NCBI RefSeq assembly: GCF_900176395.1
Contig: NZ_FWXL01000004.1
Location: forward strand, 269,001 to 333,000
DNA length: 64,000 nucleotides
Origin: Novosphingobium sp. B1
Lineage (GTDB): Bacteria; Pseudomonadota; Alphaproteobacteria; Sphingomonadales; Sphingomonadaceae
Direction of reading: 5' to 3'
Part shown: piece by piece, positions 7,919-15,661 of the stretch
How the letters are laid out: every line of letters starts with the position of its first letter
Numbering within the stretch: position 1 is the stretch's first letter
Notes under the pieces: model-generated
Told to the model about the DNA's origin: nothing
The model's database searches: none
What the model saw: only the letters and a program-made list of their open reading frames with translations
Translations under genes and position numbers: made by a program

Positions 7919-7939
7919 GCGGCAAACCTCCATTGCCGG
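7919..7939. promoter_or_regulatory. CGGCAA/TTGCCG dyad in the flgA leader
   Basis: GCGGCAA at 7919-7925 and TTGCCGG at 7933-7939 form an inverted repeat with a seven-base spacer, just downstream of the sigma-54 promoter. The half-site is the same as in the array at 6579-6668. It may be a second binding site for the same activator, or a self-regulating site. The sequence match is direct, the role inferred. Confidence 0.5.
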
Positions 7940-7948
7940 AAGCTGCCA

Positions 7949-8470
7949 ATGAAACCCAACATCTTCAAAACCCTCCTGCCAGCCGCAGCAATGTCAGCCG
8001 TGCTCTTGGCGATACCTCCGGCCAGCGCGCAACCTGCGGGCTTTTTCGATCTTGCCGGCATCGACACTGCCGTTGCCGCCTTTACCGGGGCCGGCATCGG
8101 TCAGCCCGGCGGTGCGACCTTGCCGGTCGATCGACGCTTGCGCCTGGCGCCGTGCCGCTCCCCCCTCGCGACGTCCTGGTATGGAAACCGCCAGGACACC
8201 GTTCTGGTGCAATGCCCCGACGCGGGTGGGTGGCGGCTGTTCGTTGCCACCGGCGGCAATGCCCGGCAGGATGCTGCCGCCCAGGCGGTTGCCCGGGGCG
8301 AAGCCGTGACCATCGCGGTCGAGGGCGAAGGCTTCAGCGTCAGCCAGGCCGGCGAGGCAATGGAAGCAGGGCAGATCGGCGGCTGGATCCGCGTGCGCAC
8401 AAGCGCCAAGGCTGTCCCGATCCGCGCCCGCATCGATCGTCCCGGGCTTGTCGTCGTGCCCATCAACTAG
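7949..8470 (+). CDS. flgA: Flagellar P-ring assembly chaperone FlgA
   Basis: FlgA is a periplasmic chaperone for FlgI polymerisation. The 173-residue product has a signal peptide ending PASAQ. Its SAF-like C-terminal domain includes LPVDRRLRLAPCRSPLATSW and later VARGEAVTIAVEGEGFSVSQAGEAMEAGQIGG, the FlgA signature region. The frame is open upstream, but ATG 7949 has GGAAG eight bases before it and gives a clean signal peptide. The preceding sigma-54 promoter confirms flagellar regulation. Confidence 0.9.
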   Translation: MKPNIFKTLLPAAAMSAVLLAIPPASAQPAGFFDLAGIDTAVAAFTGAGIGQPGGATLPVDRRLRLAPCRSPLATSWYGNRQDTVLVQCPDAGGWRLFVATGGNARQDAAAQAVARGEAVTIAVEGEGFSVSQAGEAMEAGQIGGWIRVRTSAKAVPIRARIDRPGLVVVPIN

Positions 8471-8590
8471 GGGGTCTCGGGGGCCGGTCGGCCGGACCAT
8501 TTCCCGCAACCGGCAAAATTTTTCCGTAATGCTCCTTAAAACGCGTTCACAGGCTCCGTTCTTCTCCTCGTGAAACGCTAGGAGCGGACC

Positions 8591-8890
8591 ATGTCACCTT
8601 TTGAAATCGGTGCAACGCGCCCGGTTGGCCCGGTGCAGGTCAATACGGCAAAGACCACCAGGGCCCCGAACACCCAAGGCGCGGACAATGTGCCTGCAGC
8701 CCCTGAAGTCAGCACTGCAGCGCAGGTCGAGCGGTCGACCGCGCTCAATGCGGGCCAATCTGCCCCCGTCGACTTCGAGCGCGTGAAGGTTATCCGCCAC
8801 GCCATCGAGACCGGAAGCTATCCGGTGATCCCCACCAAGATCGCCGATGCCATGATTGCTGCCGGAATGCTGCTGAGGACCACCCAATAA
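8591..8890 (+). CDS. flgM: Anti-sigma-28 factor FlgM
   Basis: FlgM holds FliA inactive until the hook is complete and is then exported. The 99-residue product has a disordered N-terminal half and the C-terminal sigma-binding motif ERVKVIRHAIETGSYPVIPTKIADAMI, close to the FlgM consensus. AGGAG precedes the ATG. The 120-base leader contains a CGGCAA half-site at 8511-8516 and a TAAA near 8534 but no convincing full promoter. Its target sigma factor, FliA, is encoded at 12314-13048. Confidence 0.88.
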   Translation: MSPFEIGATRPVGPVQVNTAKTTRAPNTQGADNVPAAPEVSTAAQVERSTALNAGQSAPVDFERVKVIRHAIETGSYPVIPTKIADAMIAAGMLLRTTQ

Positions 8891-9237
8891 TGTCGATCCA
8901 GACCCCCGCCCGGTCCGCTGACCTTCGCGACACGCTGCGGCAGATGCTTGCCGTGCTGCAGGAAGAACGGCATGCACTTGCCGGTCTGGACCTCGACATG
9001 ATCATGGGCTGTGCTTCAAGCAAGACCGATCTGTGCGGCACGCTCGCTGATGTCGATCATGCGCTGGTCGACGAGGAGTGCCGCGGCCTGCTCGAGGCCG
9101 CGCGCCGCCTGAACGAGGCCAATCGCAAGGTGCGCAACCTGATCGCCGCCAATGTTTCGGCCCGTCTCGACGCGCTTACTGGCTCGGCGCCGCTCTATCG
9201 CGCGAACGCGCAGGTTCATCGCCTCAGGACCGCCTGA
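8890..9237 (+). CDS. flgN: FlgN-like flagellar export chaperone
   Basis: The 115-residue, mostly helical protein overlaps flgM by TAATG, the usual place of flgN, the chaperone for FlgK and FlgL. Visible features are an N-terminal helix DLRDTLRQMLAVLQEERHAL and a central helix ending EANRKVRNLIAANV, similar to the NGxL..AN region of FlgN. Sequence identity in this family is low, so the call rests mainly on position, size and helix pattern. Confidence 0.68.
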   Translation: MSIQTPARSADLRDTLRQMLAVLQEERHALAGLDLDMIMGCASSKTDLCGTLADVDHALVDEECRGLLEAARRLNEANRKVRNLIAANVSARLDALTGSAPLYRANAQVHRLRTA

Positions 9238-9245
9238 CGCCAGTT

Positions 9246-9262
9246 TGGCACGGGGCTTGCTG
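9246..9262 (+). promoter_or_regulatory. Sigma-54 promoter upstream of the transglycosylase-flhA-fliA unit
   Basis: TGGCACG-gggc-TTGCTG is a full match to the sigma-54 consensus and almost identical to the flgB promoter on the other strand. It lies 47-63 bases before the GTG start at 9309. The genes downstream (9309-13048) are contiguous or overlapping, so one transcript could carry transglycosylase, flhA and fliA. Confidence 0.87.
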
Positions 9263-9308
9263 AAGTCCTTCCACAGCGCCGCTTCTTCGCGGCCGGAAGG
9301 ATACCGAC

Positions 9309-10208
9309 GTGAGTTCATCCGATACGTTCGCAATGCCGATCGCCCCGGCCGCAACCAGCGGTGCCGGGGCGAACGTGCGTTCGGCTATTGCCGGGGCCGC
9401 CCAGGCAACCGGGACCGACTTCGCCTATCTGATAGCGCAAGCGAAGCTCGAATCCAGCCTGGATCCTTCCGCGCGCTCCAGCGCGTCGAGCGCATCGGGG
9501 CTCTACCAGTTCACCAGCCAGACCTGGCTGCGCACGCTCGACAAGCATGGCGCCGAACACGGCCTTGGCTGGGCCAGCGACATGATCCGCAGCGGCGCCG
9601 TGCGTGATCCTGCCGCTCGCGCGCAACTGCTGGCGCTGCGCTTCGATCCGCAGATCGCCGCGACGATGGCCGGCGAACTGGCGGGCGACAACAGCGAGTA
9701 TCTCAACGGCGTCCTCGGTCGCCAGCCCGACCACGCGGAACTCTACCTCGCCCACTTCTTCGGCGCCGAGGGTGCTGGCCGCTTCCTGACCGCGCTGGGC
9801 AACGATCCTGCGCAGAGCGCTGCCGCGCTCCTGCCCGCCGCTGCCGGTGCCAATCGCTCCACCTTCTACGACCGTGCGGGAACACCGCGCTCGGTGGGCG
9901 AAGTAATGAACCTGATCCGAGGTCGCATGGCCGGTGCCGCCGAAGGCACCAGCGGCGACGAGGCCCTGCAATGGGCCGCATCGATGGGTGTCACCCCGGC
10001 AACCGCCTCGGTGCAGGCCCCGCAATTCAGCGGCGGCCCCGTGGCGCAGGAATTCCAGCGCACGGCGGCAAGCACCGGCAATGCCCTGCCGGGTCCGGCA
10101 AGCTCGATGGCCGATACCCTGCGCCAGGCCTTTGCGCTCAACGACGGTGGCTCGGCTCCCGCTCATGTCCGGCAGGCCTATGGCCGCCTTTCGGCGCTGG
10201 GGCTTTAA
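9309..10208 (+). CDS. Flagellar-locus lytic transglycosylase
   Basis: The 299-residue protein has an SLT-type lysozyme-like domain in its first 160 residues. Visible elements are AYLIAQAKLESSLDP with the catalytic glutamate, then SSASGLYQFTSQTWLRTL and AELYLAHFFGAEGAGRFL. It should cut peptidoglycan to let the rod through, replacing the muramidase half absent from FlgJ (inference). No signal peptide is visible, so export through the flagellar apparatus is plausible. Start is GTG with GGAAGG eight bases upstream. It sits directly behind a sigma-54 promoter and four bases before flhA. Confidence 0.85.
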   Translation: MSSSDTFAMPIAPAATSGAGANVRSAIAGAAQATGTDFAYLIAQAKLESSLDPSARSSASSASGLYQFTSQTWLRTLDKHGAEHGLGWASDMIRSGAVRDPAARAQLLALRFDPQIAATMAGELAGDNSEYLNGVLGRQPDHAELYLAHFFGAEGAGRFLTALGNDPAQSAAALLPAAAGANRSTFYDRAGTPRSVGEVMNLIRGRMAGAAEGTSGDEALQWAASMGVTPATASVQAPQFSGGPVAQEFQRTAASTGNALPGPASSMADTLRQAFALNDGGSAPAHVRQAYGRLSALGL

Positions 10209-10211
10209 ACC

Positions 10212-12317
10212 ATGCTGAAGCGCTTCGGTTCGCCCGCCGCAATGGTCCTGCCCGCCGGCATCCTCATGCTGATCGTGCTGATGGTCGTGCCGATTCCGGC
10301 CGTCCTGCTCGACGTGTTCTTCGTGCTCAACATGGCGCTCTCGGTCGCCATCCTGATGGCGGCGATGAATGCGGAAAAGCCGCTCGATTTCTCCTCGTTC
10401 CCCTCGGTCCTCCTGTTCGCCACCCTGCTGCGACTTGCCCTCAACGTTGCCTCCACCCGCATCGTCCTGGTCAACGGCCACGAAGGCGGTGCTGCGGCAG
10501 GACATGTTATCGAGGCCTTCGGCGAATTCCTGATCGGCGGCAACTTCGCGGTCGGCCTGTTCGTGTTCATGATCCTGATGATCATCAACATGGTCGTCGT
10601 CACCAAGGGCGCCGGCCGCGTGTCGGAAGTCTCGGCCCGCTTCACCCTCGATGCCCTGCCCGGCAAGCAGATGGCGATCGACGCCGACCTTGCCGCAGGC
10701 CTGCTCACCGCCGACGAGGCCAAGGCCCGCCGCCGCGAGGTCTCGACCGAGGCGGACTTCTACGGCTCGATGGACGGTTCGTCCAAGTTCGTGAAGGGCG
10801 ATGCAATTGCCGCGCTGCTGATCCTTGGGGTCAACATCATCGCCGGCTTCTGCCTTGGCATGATCAGCCACGGCCTCACCGCCTCGCAGTCGGCGCAGTT
10901 CTACATAACGCTTGCAGTGGGCGACGCGCTTGTCGCGCAGGTTCCCTCGCTGCTGCTCTCGATCGCCGCCGCCGTCATCGTCACCCGCGTCTCCGACAGC
11001 CGCGACCTGACCGGCCAGATCGGCGGGCAGTTCTCGAACCCCGCGATCTGGCTGCCGGTCACCGTGATCATGGGCGCAATCGGCGTGATTCCCGCCATGC
11101 CCCAGACCGTGTTCCTGCCTGCCGCCGGCATTTCGGGCTACATCTGGTGGGCGCTCAAGAAGCGCGCCGAGCGTCCGGTCCCGGTTGCTGTCGAAGCGCC
11201 GCCGCCGGTCGATCCGGGCCGCATCACGCTCGACGAAGTCAGCGACCACACGCTGGTGACCGTCGAGATGGGCTATGGCCTGATCCACCTGGTCGACGAA
11301 CGTCGCGGATCTCCCCTCGTCGCCCGTCTTACCGGCGTTCGCAAGCAGCTCTCCCAGGCCTTCGGCTTCATCGTGCCCCAGTTCCGCGTGCGCGATTCGC
11401 TTGAGCTGGGCCCCAACGTCTATCGTATCCTGCTAGGCGGCGTTCCGATCGGCGTTGGCGACATGCGGCCTGAAAAGGTGCTGGCGATCGATGCCGGCGA
11501 AGCCAACCCCGACCATGGCCTGCGCGGCGAGGAAACCCGCGACCCCAGCTTCGGCTGCCCGGCGATCTGGATCGAATCTTCGCAGCGCGATCTGGCCATT
11601 GCCGAAGGCTTCCTTACCGTCGATCCCAGCACGGTCATCGCCACGCATCTCAACCAGGTCCTGGGTGACCGGCCATCGGCCCTGCTCGGCCCGGACGAGG
11701 TCAAGGCTATCCTCGAAGGCGTCAAGGAACGCGCCGCTGGCCTTGTCGAGACCATCCACCCGCAGCCGATGTCGCTGGGCGCGCTGACCCGCCTGTTCCA
11801 CGCGCTGCTCGACGATGGCATCTCGATCGCGCACCCACTGCCGATCCTCTCCGCGCTCAGCCAGGCGCTGCAGCAGACCAACGACCATGATCGCCTGATT
11901 GACCTGCTGCGCGCAGACCTGGGCCCGATGATCGTCGGGCGCATCTGTGGCCCCAACGACCGCCTGCCGGTCATCACGCTCGAGGCTGGCCTTGAACAGA
12001 TGATCGTCTCGGGCATGCACGACCCTGCCACCGGCCAGCCGGTCATCGAGCCTGACCTTGCCCGCGGCATTGGCGAGCGCGTGACCGACCTGATCGCCGA
12101 ACGCGGTCCCGGCGCGCCGCCGATCGCGCTGATCGTCCAGCCGCGTGCGCGTCGCCCGCTGGCCGCCCTGCTGCGCCTGCGCGCGCCCAATTGCCTTGTC
12201 CTGTCAATTTCAGAACTGCCGCCTTCGCAGCCGATCGAGGTCATCTCGGTGATCGGTGGCGAGGCCCCGCAACCCACTCGTCCAGAGCTGCCAGTCCCTG
12301 AGGGAATTGCCGCATGA
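10212..12317 (+). CDS. flhA: Flagellar type III export gate protein FlhA
   Basis: FlhA is the main inner-membrane export-gate component. The 701-residue product has the N-terminal multi-helix membrane half with the FHIPEP signature LLRLALNVASTRIVLVNG. The conserved cytoplasmic loop is GRVSEVSARFTLDALPGKQM and the C-terminal half is the soluble FlhA-C domain. Length is normal. It overlaps fliA by ATGA. Confidence 0.96.
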   Translation: MLKRFGSPAAMVLPAGILMLIVLMVVPIPAVLLDVFFVLNMALSVAILMAAMNAEKPLDFSSFPSVLLFATLLRLALNVASTRIVLVNGHEGGAAAGHVIEAFGEFLIGGNFAVGLFVFMILMIINMVVVTKGAGRVSEVSARFTLDALPGKQMAIDADLAAGLLTADEAKARRREVSTEADFYGSMDGSSKFVKGDAIAALLILGVNIIAGFCLGMISHGLTASQSAQFYITLAVGDALVAQVPSLLLSIAAAVIVTRVSDSRDLTGQIGGQFSNPAIWLPVTVIMGAIGVIPAMPQTVFLPAAGISGYIWWALKKRAERPVPVAVEAPPPVDPGRITLDEVSDHTLVTVEMGYGLIHLVDERRGSPLVARLTGVRKQLSQAFGFIVPQFRVRDSLELGPNVYRILLGGVPIGVGDMRPEKVLAIDAGEANPDHGLRGEETRDPSFGCPAIWIESSQRDLAIAEGFLTVDPSTVIATHLNQVLGDRPSALLGPDEVKAILEGVKERAAGLVETIHPQPMSLGALTRLFHALLDDGISIAHPLPILSALSQALQQTNDHDRLIDLLRADLGPMIVGRICGPNDRLPVITLEAGLEQMIVSGMHDPATGQPVIEPDLARGIGERVTDLIAERGPGAPPIALIVQPRARRPLAALLRLRAPNCLVLSISELPPSQPIEVISVIGGEAPQPTRPELPVPEGIAA

Positions 12318-13048
12318 AACACGACCACCGCGGCTTTGCCGCTGCCCGCGCCTATGCGCAGAACGAAGCCGCAGACCGCATCCGCCGCTTCCTGCCGATG
12401 GTGAAGCGCCTTGCCTGGCACGTCCATGGTTCCGGTCGGGCCGGAATCGAAGTGGAAGACCTGATCCAGGCTGGCCTTGTCGCCCTGACGGAATGCGCGC
12501 AGAAGCACGACGGACCGACCGAGGATGGCTTCGCCGCCTATGCCAAGCTGCGGGTGCGCGGTGCGATGGTCGATCTGGTGCGGCGATCAACGCCACTGTC
12601 GCGTTCGGCAACCGAGCGGCGGCGCCTGCTGCGCGAGAAGACGACCGCGCTGACCAACGAACTGGGCAAGCCGCCAACTGACGCGCAACTGGCTGCGGCG
12701 ATGGGGCTGACCGAACGCGAACTGGCCGACCAGAAGGCGGCCGACGAACCGTTGCGCTTCGAAGCGATCGATGATGCCTACTCCGACAGCAACGCCGCCT
12801 TTGCCGACGATCGCCCCGACAGCTTCGAGATGCTGGCCGATGCAGAAATGCGCGGCGCGGTGGTCGCGGCGATCTCCGATCTGCCCGAACGCCTGCAGAT
12901 GATCATCCAGCTCTATTTCGTCGAGGAACTGAACCTTGCAGAAATCGCCGAAGTGCTGGGCGTGAGCATTCCGCGCGTCCACCAGTTGAAGGCGCAGGCG
13001 CTTGAAAAGCTGCGCGCGGCGCTTGGCGATGGGTACGACGTCATCTGA
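12314..13048 (+). CDS. fliA: RNA polymerase sigma-28 factor FliA
   Basis: FliA directs late flagellar transcription. The 244-residue protein has sigma region 2 (VEDLIQAGLVALTECAQKHD, then FAAYAKLRVRGAMVDLVRR), region 3 (TNELGKPPTDAQLAAAMGLT) and region 4 (DLPERLQMIIQLYFVEELNL, AEIAEVLGVSIPRVHQLKAQ). Short length and region 3 confirm a FliA-type rather than an ECF factor. Its antagonist FlgM is in the same block. Confidence 0.93.
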   Translation: MKHDHRGFAAARAYAQNEAADRIRRFLPMVKRLAWHVHGSGRAGIEVEDLIQAGLVALTECAQKHDGPTEDGFAAYAKLRVRGAMVDLVRRSTPLSRSATERRRLLREKTTALTNELGKPPTDAQLAAAMGLTERELADQKAADEPLRFEAIDDAYSDSNAAFADDRPDSFEMLADAEMRGAVVAAISDLPERLQMIIQLYFVEELNLAEIAEVLGVSIPRVHQLKAQALEKLRAALGDGYDVI

Positions 13049-13061
13049 TCTCTTGCGCCAG

Positions 13062-13128
13062 CTTCCTGCCACCTGCCCCCTTGCCCCCGCCCACTTGCCC
13101 CTGCCCACTTGCCCCGCCCCCTTGCCAA
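13062..13128. repeat. C-rich tandem repeat downstream of fliA
   Basis: Units of the form CCACTTGCCCC(T/C)GC recur between 13062 and 13128 with slight variation. The tract is almost free of A and T. No gene or terminator is visible in it. It is probably a small unstable tandem repeat. Confidence 0.5.
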
Positions 13129-13131
13129 CGC

Positions 13132-13170
13132 CTCCCATTGTGTTAATCGATCGGTTAAAGACAATGGGAG
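13132..13170. promoter_or_regulatory. Nested inverted repeat before the SDR operon
   Basis: CTCCCATTG (13132-13140) and CAATGGGAG (13162-13170) are perfect 9-base arms. Inside them lies TTAATCGATCGGTTAA, a second near-palindrome around CGATCG. The right arm contains the GGGAG that probably serves as ribosome binding site for the GTG at 13177. This could be an operator for a TetR-type repressor or a translational hairpin. The structure is seen, the function inferred. Confidence 0.55.
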
Positions 13171-13176
13171 AGCGCA

Positions 13177-13959
13177 GTGCAAATCGACGCAACGACAAGC
13201 GCAGTGGTCACCGGCGGGGCTTCCGGGCTTGGCCGCGCCACGGCAGAGGCCCTGGCCGCCGCAGGGGTCAAGGTTGCCATCTTCGACCTTAACGAAGAAG
13301 CGGGCGAAGTCGTTGCCCAGACCATTGGCGGGCTGTTCTGCAAGGTGGACATCATGTCCGAAGAATCCGTGGAAGCCGGCTTCGCCAAGGCTCGTGCCGC
13401 GCACGGGCAGGAACGCATCTGCGTCCATTGCGCGATGGCCAGCCGCAAGGGCAAGACCATCTCACGCAACCGGGAAACCGGCGAATTCACGCGCCTCTCG
13501 ACCGAGGATTACGAATTCGCCGCGCAGGGCATCCTGATTGCCAGCTATCGCGTGGCGTCGCTTTCAGCACTCGGCATGGCAGGGCTCGATCCGCTGGAAG
13601 ATGGTGAGCGCGGCACGATTATCCTGACCGCTTCGGTGGCCGCTCAGGACGCCCAGATCGGTCAGGTGGCCTATGGTTCGCTGAAGGCCGGGGTCAACGG
13701 CCTTGTCCTGCCGATGGCGCGCGATCTGATGGACCTCGGCATTCGCGTCAACGCGATCATGCCCGGCATCTTCGGCACGCCGCTGCTGGGCCGCCTGCCG
13801 GAGAAGGTGCTCGACAGCCTCAACGCCTCGGTCCCCTTCCCCAAGCGCCTGGGCAAGCCGGAGGAATACGCCAGCCTTGCCATGGAACTGGTGCGCAACA
13901 GCTACTTCAACGGTCAGGCCATCCGGCTTGACGGCGCGATCCGCATGGCCCCGCGCTGA
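13177..13959 (+). CDS. SDR oxidoreductase, 3-hydroxyacyl-CoA dehydrogenase type 2-like
   Basis: The 260-residue protein has the Rossmann cofactor motif TGGASGLGRA near residue 12 and the catalytic triad Ser153, Tyr166, Lys170 (AYGSLKAG). It also has the PGIFGTPLLGRLPEKVLDSL segment found in HSD17B10-like 3-hydroxyacyl-CoA dehydrogenases, followed by VPFPKRLGKPEEYASL. It probably oxidises a hydroxyacyl-CoA with NAD. The start is GTG with GGGAG upstream. It forms an operon with the next gene, 11 bases away. Substrate is not determinable here. Confidence 0.82.
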   Translation: MQIDATTSAVVTGGASGLGRATAEALAAAGVKVAIFDLNEEAGEVVAQTIGGLFCKVDIMSEESVEAGFAKARAAHGQERICVHCAMASRKGKTISRNRETGEFTRLSTEDYEFAAQGILIASYRVASLSALGMAGLDPLEDGERGTIILTASVAAQDAQIGQVAYGSLKAGVNGLVLPMARDLMDLGIRVNAIMPGIFGTPLLGRLPEKVLDSLNASVPFPKRLGKPEEYASLAMELVRNSYFNGQAIRLDGAIRMAPR

Positions 13960-13970
13960 GGAGACATTCG

Positions 13971-14765
13971 ATGAGCCAGTCCCCCTTTCGCAACGACATC
14001 CTCGCCGGCAAGACCGCCTTCATCGCCGGTGGCACCAGCGGCATAAACCTCGGTATCGCCAAGCGCTTTGCCGAATTGGGCGCGCGCGTTGCCGTCCTTG
14101 GCCGCAACCCTGAAAAGGCCGAAGCGGCAGCAACGGAAATCGGCCACGATGCCATGTGGCGCGCCGCCGACGTGCGAGATTACGGCGCAATCTGCGAGGC
14201 GATGAAATCCGCCCGCGACGAAATCGGCACGTTCGATATCGTCATTTCGGGTGCGGCCGGAAACTTCCTAGCACCCGTGCTCGGCATGTCGGCCAATGCC
14301 TTCAAGACCGTGGTCGATATCGACCTGCTCGGCACCTTCAACGTGTTCCGCGGGTGCCATGAACTTCTGAACCCCGGCGCATCGCTGATCGCGATCACAG
14401 CAGGCCAGGCCGAACAGGCGATGGCAATGCAGGCCCATGCTTGCGCGGCAAAGGCCGGTATCAACCAGCTCGTCCGCACGCTCGCCATCGAATGGGGACC
14501 GGACGTGCGCGTCAATGGCATTTCCCCCGGGCCGATTGCCGATACCGAAGGCATGGCCCGCCTCGCGCCCAATGAAACCACGCGCCAGGCGCACTATGCG
14601 CGCATTCCGATGAAGCGCTGGGGCACGGCATACGAGATCGCCGAAGCCGCCGTCTTCCTGTCGACGCCGGCAGCAAGCTACGTTACCGGCGCGATCCTTG
14701 ATGTCGATGGCGGAAGTTCGGTCGGCGATGCCTCGCGCACCAGCACGAGCAAGGGCCTGGCCTAA
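13971..14765 (+). CDS. SDR enzyme, peroxisomal 2,4-dienoyl-CoA reductase (DECR2)-like
   Basis: The 264-residue protein has the cofactor motif GGTSGINLGIA. Instead of the SDR YxxxK motif it has HACAAK, so the catalytic tyrosine is replaced (Ala157) while Lys161 stays. The following AIEWGPDVRVNGISPGPIAD, then TEGMARL, resembles DECR2 enzymes, which also lack that tyrosine. The likely role is NADPH-dependent reduction of 2,4-dienoyl-CoA in beta-oxidation of unsaturated acyl chains. Pairing with a hydroxyacyl-CoA dehydrogenase-like SDR supports this. Confidence 0.8.
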   Translation: MSQSPFRNDILAGKTAFIAGGTSGINLGIAKRFAELGARVAVLGRNPEKAEAAATEIGHDAMWRAADVRDYGAICEAMKSARDEIGTFDIVISGAAGNFLAPVLGMSANAFKTVVDIDLLGTFNVFRGCHELLNPGASLIAITAGQAEQAMAMQAHACAAKAGINQLVRTLAIEWGPDVRVNGISPGPIADTEGMARLAPNETTRQAHYARIPMKRWGTAYEIAEAAVFLSTPAASYVTGAILDVDGGSSVGDASRTSTSKGLA

Positions 14766-14784
14766 CGCGCGCTGAACAGCCCTG

Positions 14785-15477
14785 TCACGATGCGTGTTCG
14801 CCCGTCAGGATCGGGTCGCCCACCTGCATGGTCTTGCCATCGGTGACGATGACCTTGTCGCCCAGCGAAGCGATGCGGAACAGCTTTTCGGCAAAGGCAT
14901 CGGGCACCCCGATGCAGCCGTTGGTGGCATAGCCCTTTTCGACCTTGCTGCCGTGGATCGAGACGCCATCGTTGGTGAGCCGCATCATCCACGGCATGGG
15001 AGCGTCGTAGATATTGGAGACGTGATCGGCGTCCTTCTCGGTGATCGGGAAAACACCGGTCGGCGTCGGCTTGTCGCCATAACCCTTGAGGATGGCCGCC
15101 GCGCCGATCTCGTGTCCGTCGCGGAACACCGAGATCACCCGCGCGGTCAGGTCCACCGTGACGACGAGCGGGCCTTGCGAAGGGGCGCGGGCTTCGTCCC
15201 AGTAGAACTTGCCGAAGCGGATCGGCTCGTTGATCGGAAGGATGGACTTGACGACAAACGGGCTTTCGACAGGCTTTGCCGCAACGGCCGGAATGGCTGC
15301 GGGCTGCGCCGCAGCCTCGATCATCGGCGCGGCTGCTTCGGCCGTGGCATTGCCAAACAACGCTCCGGCAATGTCCTGCCCGGCATGGAACGCAAGCAGC
15401 GATGCCGCCGACGTCGCCAGGAAGCCCAGCGGCATGCGCACCCAGCGCTTGCTCCAGAATCCTGCCTGCTTCGTCAT
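14785..15477 (-). CDS. L,D-transpeptidase (YkuD family)
   Basis: The product (230 residues) has an N-terminal membrane anchor or signal segment (MPLGFLATSAASLLAFHAG), a proline/alanine linker and a YkuD domain. The domain shows GDKPTPTGVFPI, then VSIHGSKVEKGYATNGCIGV with catalytic Cys188 and His175. It would make 3-3 peptidoglycan crosslinks or attach proteins to the wall in the periplasm. The frame opens 11 codons further upstream, but ATG 15477 has GAAGGAG eight bases before it. Confidence 0.87.
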   Translation of the reverse strand: MTKQAGFWSKRWVRMPLGFLATSAASLLAFHAGQDIAGALFGNATAEAAAPMIEAAAQPAAIPAVAAKPVESPFVVKSILPINEPIRFGKFYWDEARAPSQGPLVVTVDLTARVISVFRDGHEIGAAAILKGYGDKPTPTGVFPITEKDADHVSNIYDAPMPWMMRLTNDGVSIHGSKVEKGYATNGCIGVPDAFAEKLFRIASLGDKVIVTDGKTMQVGDPILTGEHAS

Positions 15478-15661
15478 TCCATCGGCTCCTTCAGGCAACA
15501 AAATAGGCACTTGCCGGTGGCCTTGCGAGTCTTGATCGCGCTGCGTCCCGCAAAGAGACGCAGGGGCAGCTGCACGTTACCAAGCAAGGTTAACGGGATG
15601 CACAGGTGGGCAGCAGCCTGAACCAGCAGGACAGGGCTCCGACCCTCGATGCAAGGCGCGA

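Noticed and set aside
8530..8565. Possible sigma-28 promoter before flgM (TAAA then CCGTTC)
   Set aside because: The -10 half matches poorly, so it was not listed as a promoter.
9315..11288. 657-codon minus-strand frame opposite the transglycosylase and flhA
   Set aside because: Low-complexity His/Gln/Arg-rich shadow of two firmly identified genes.
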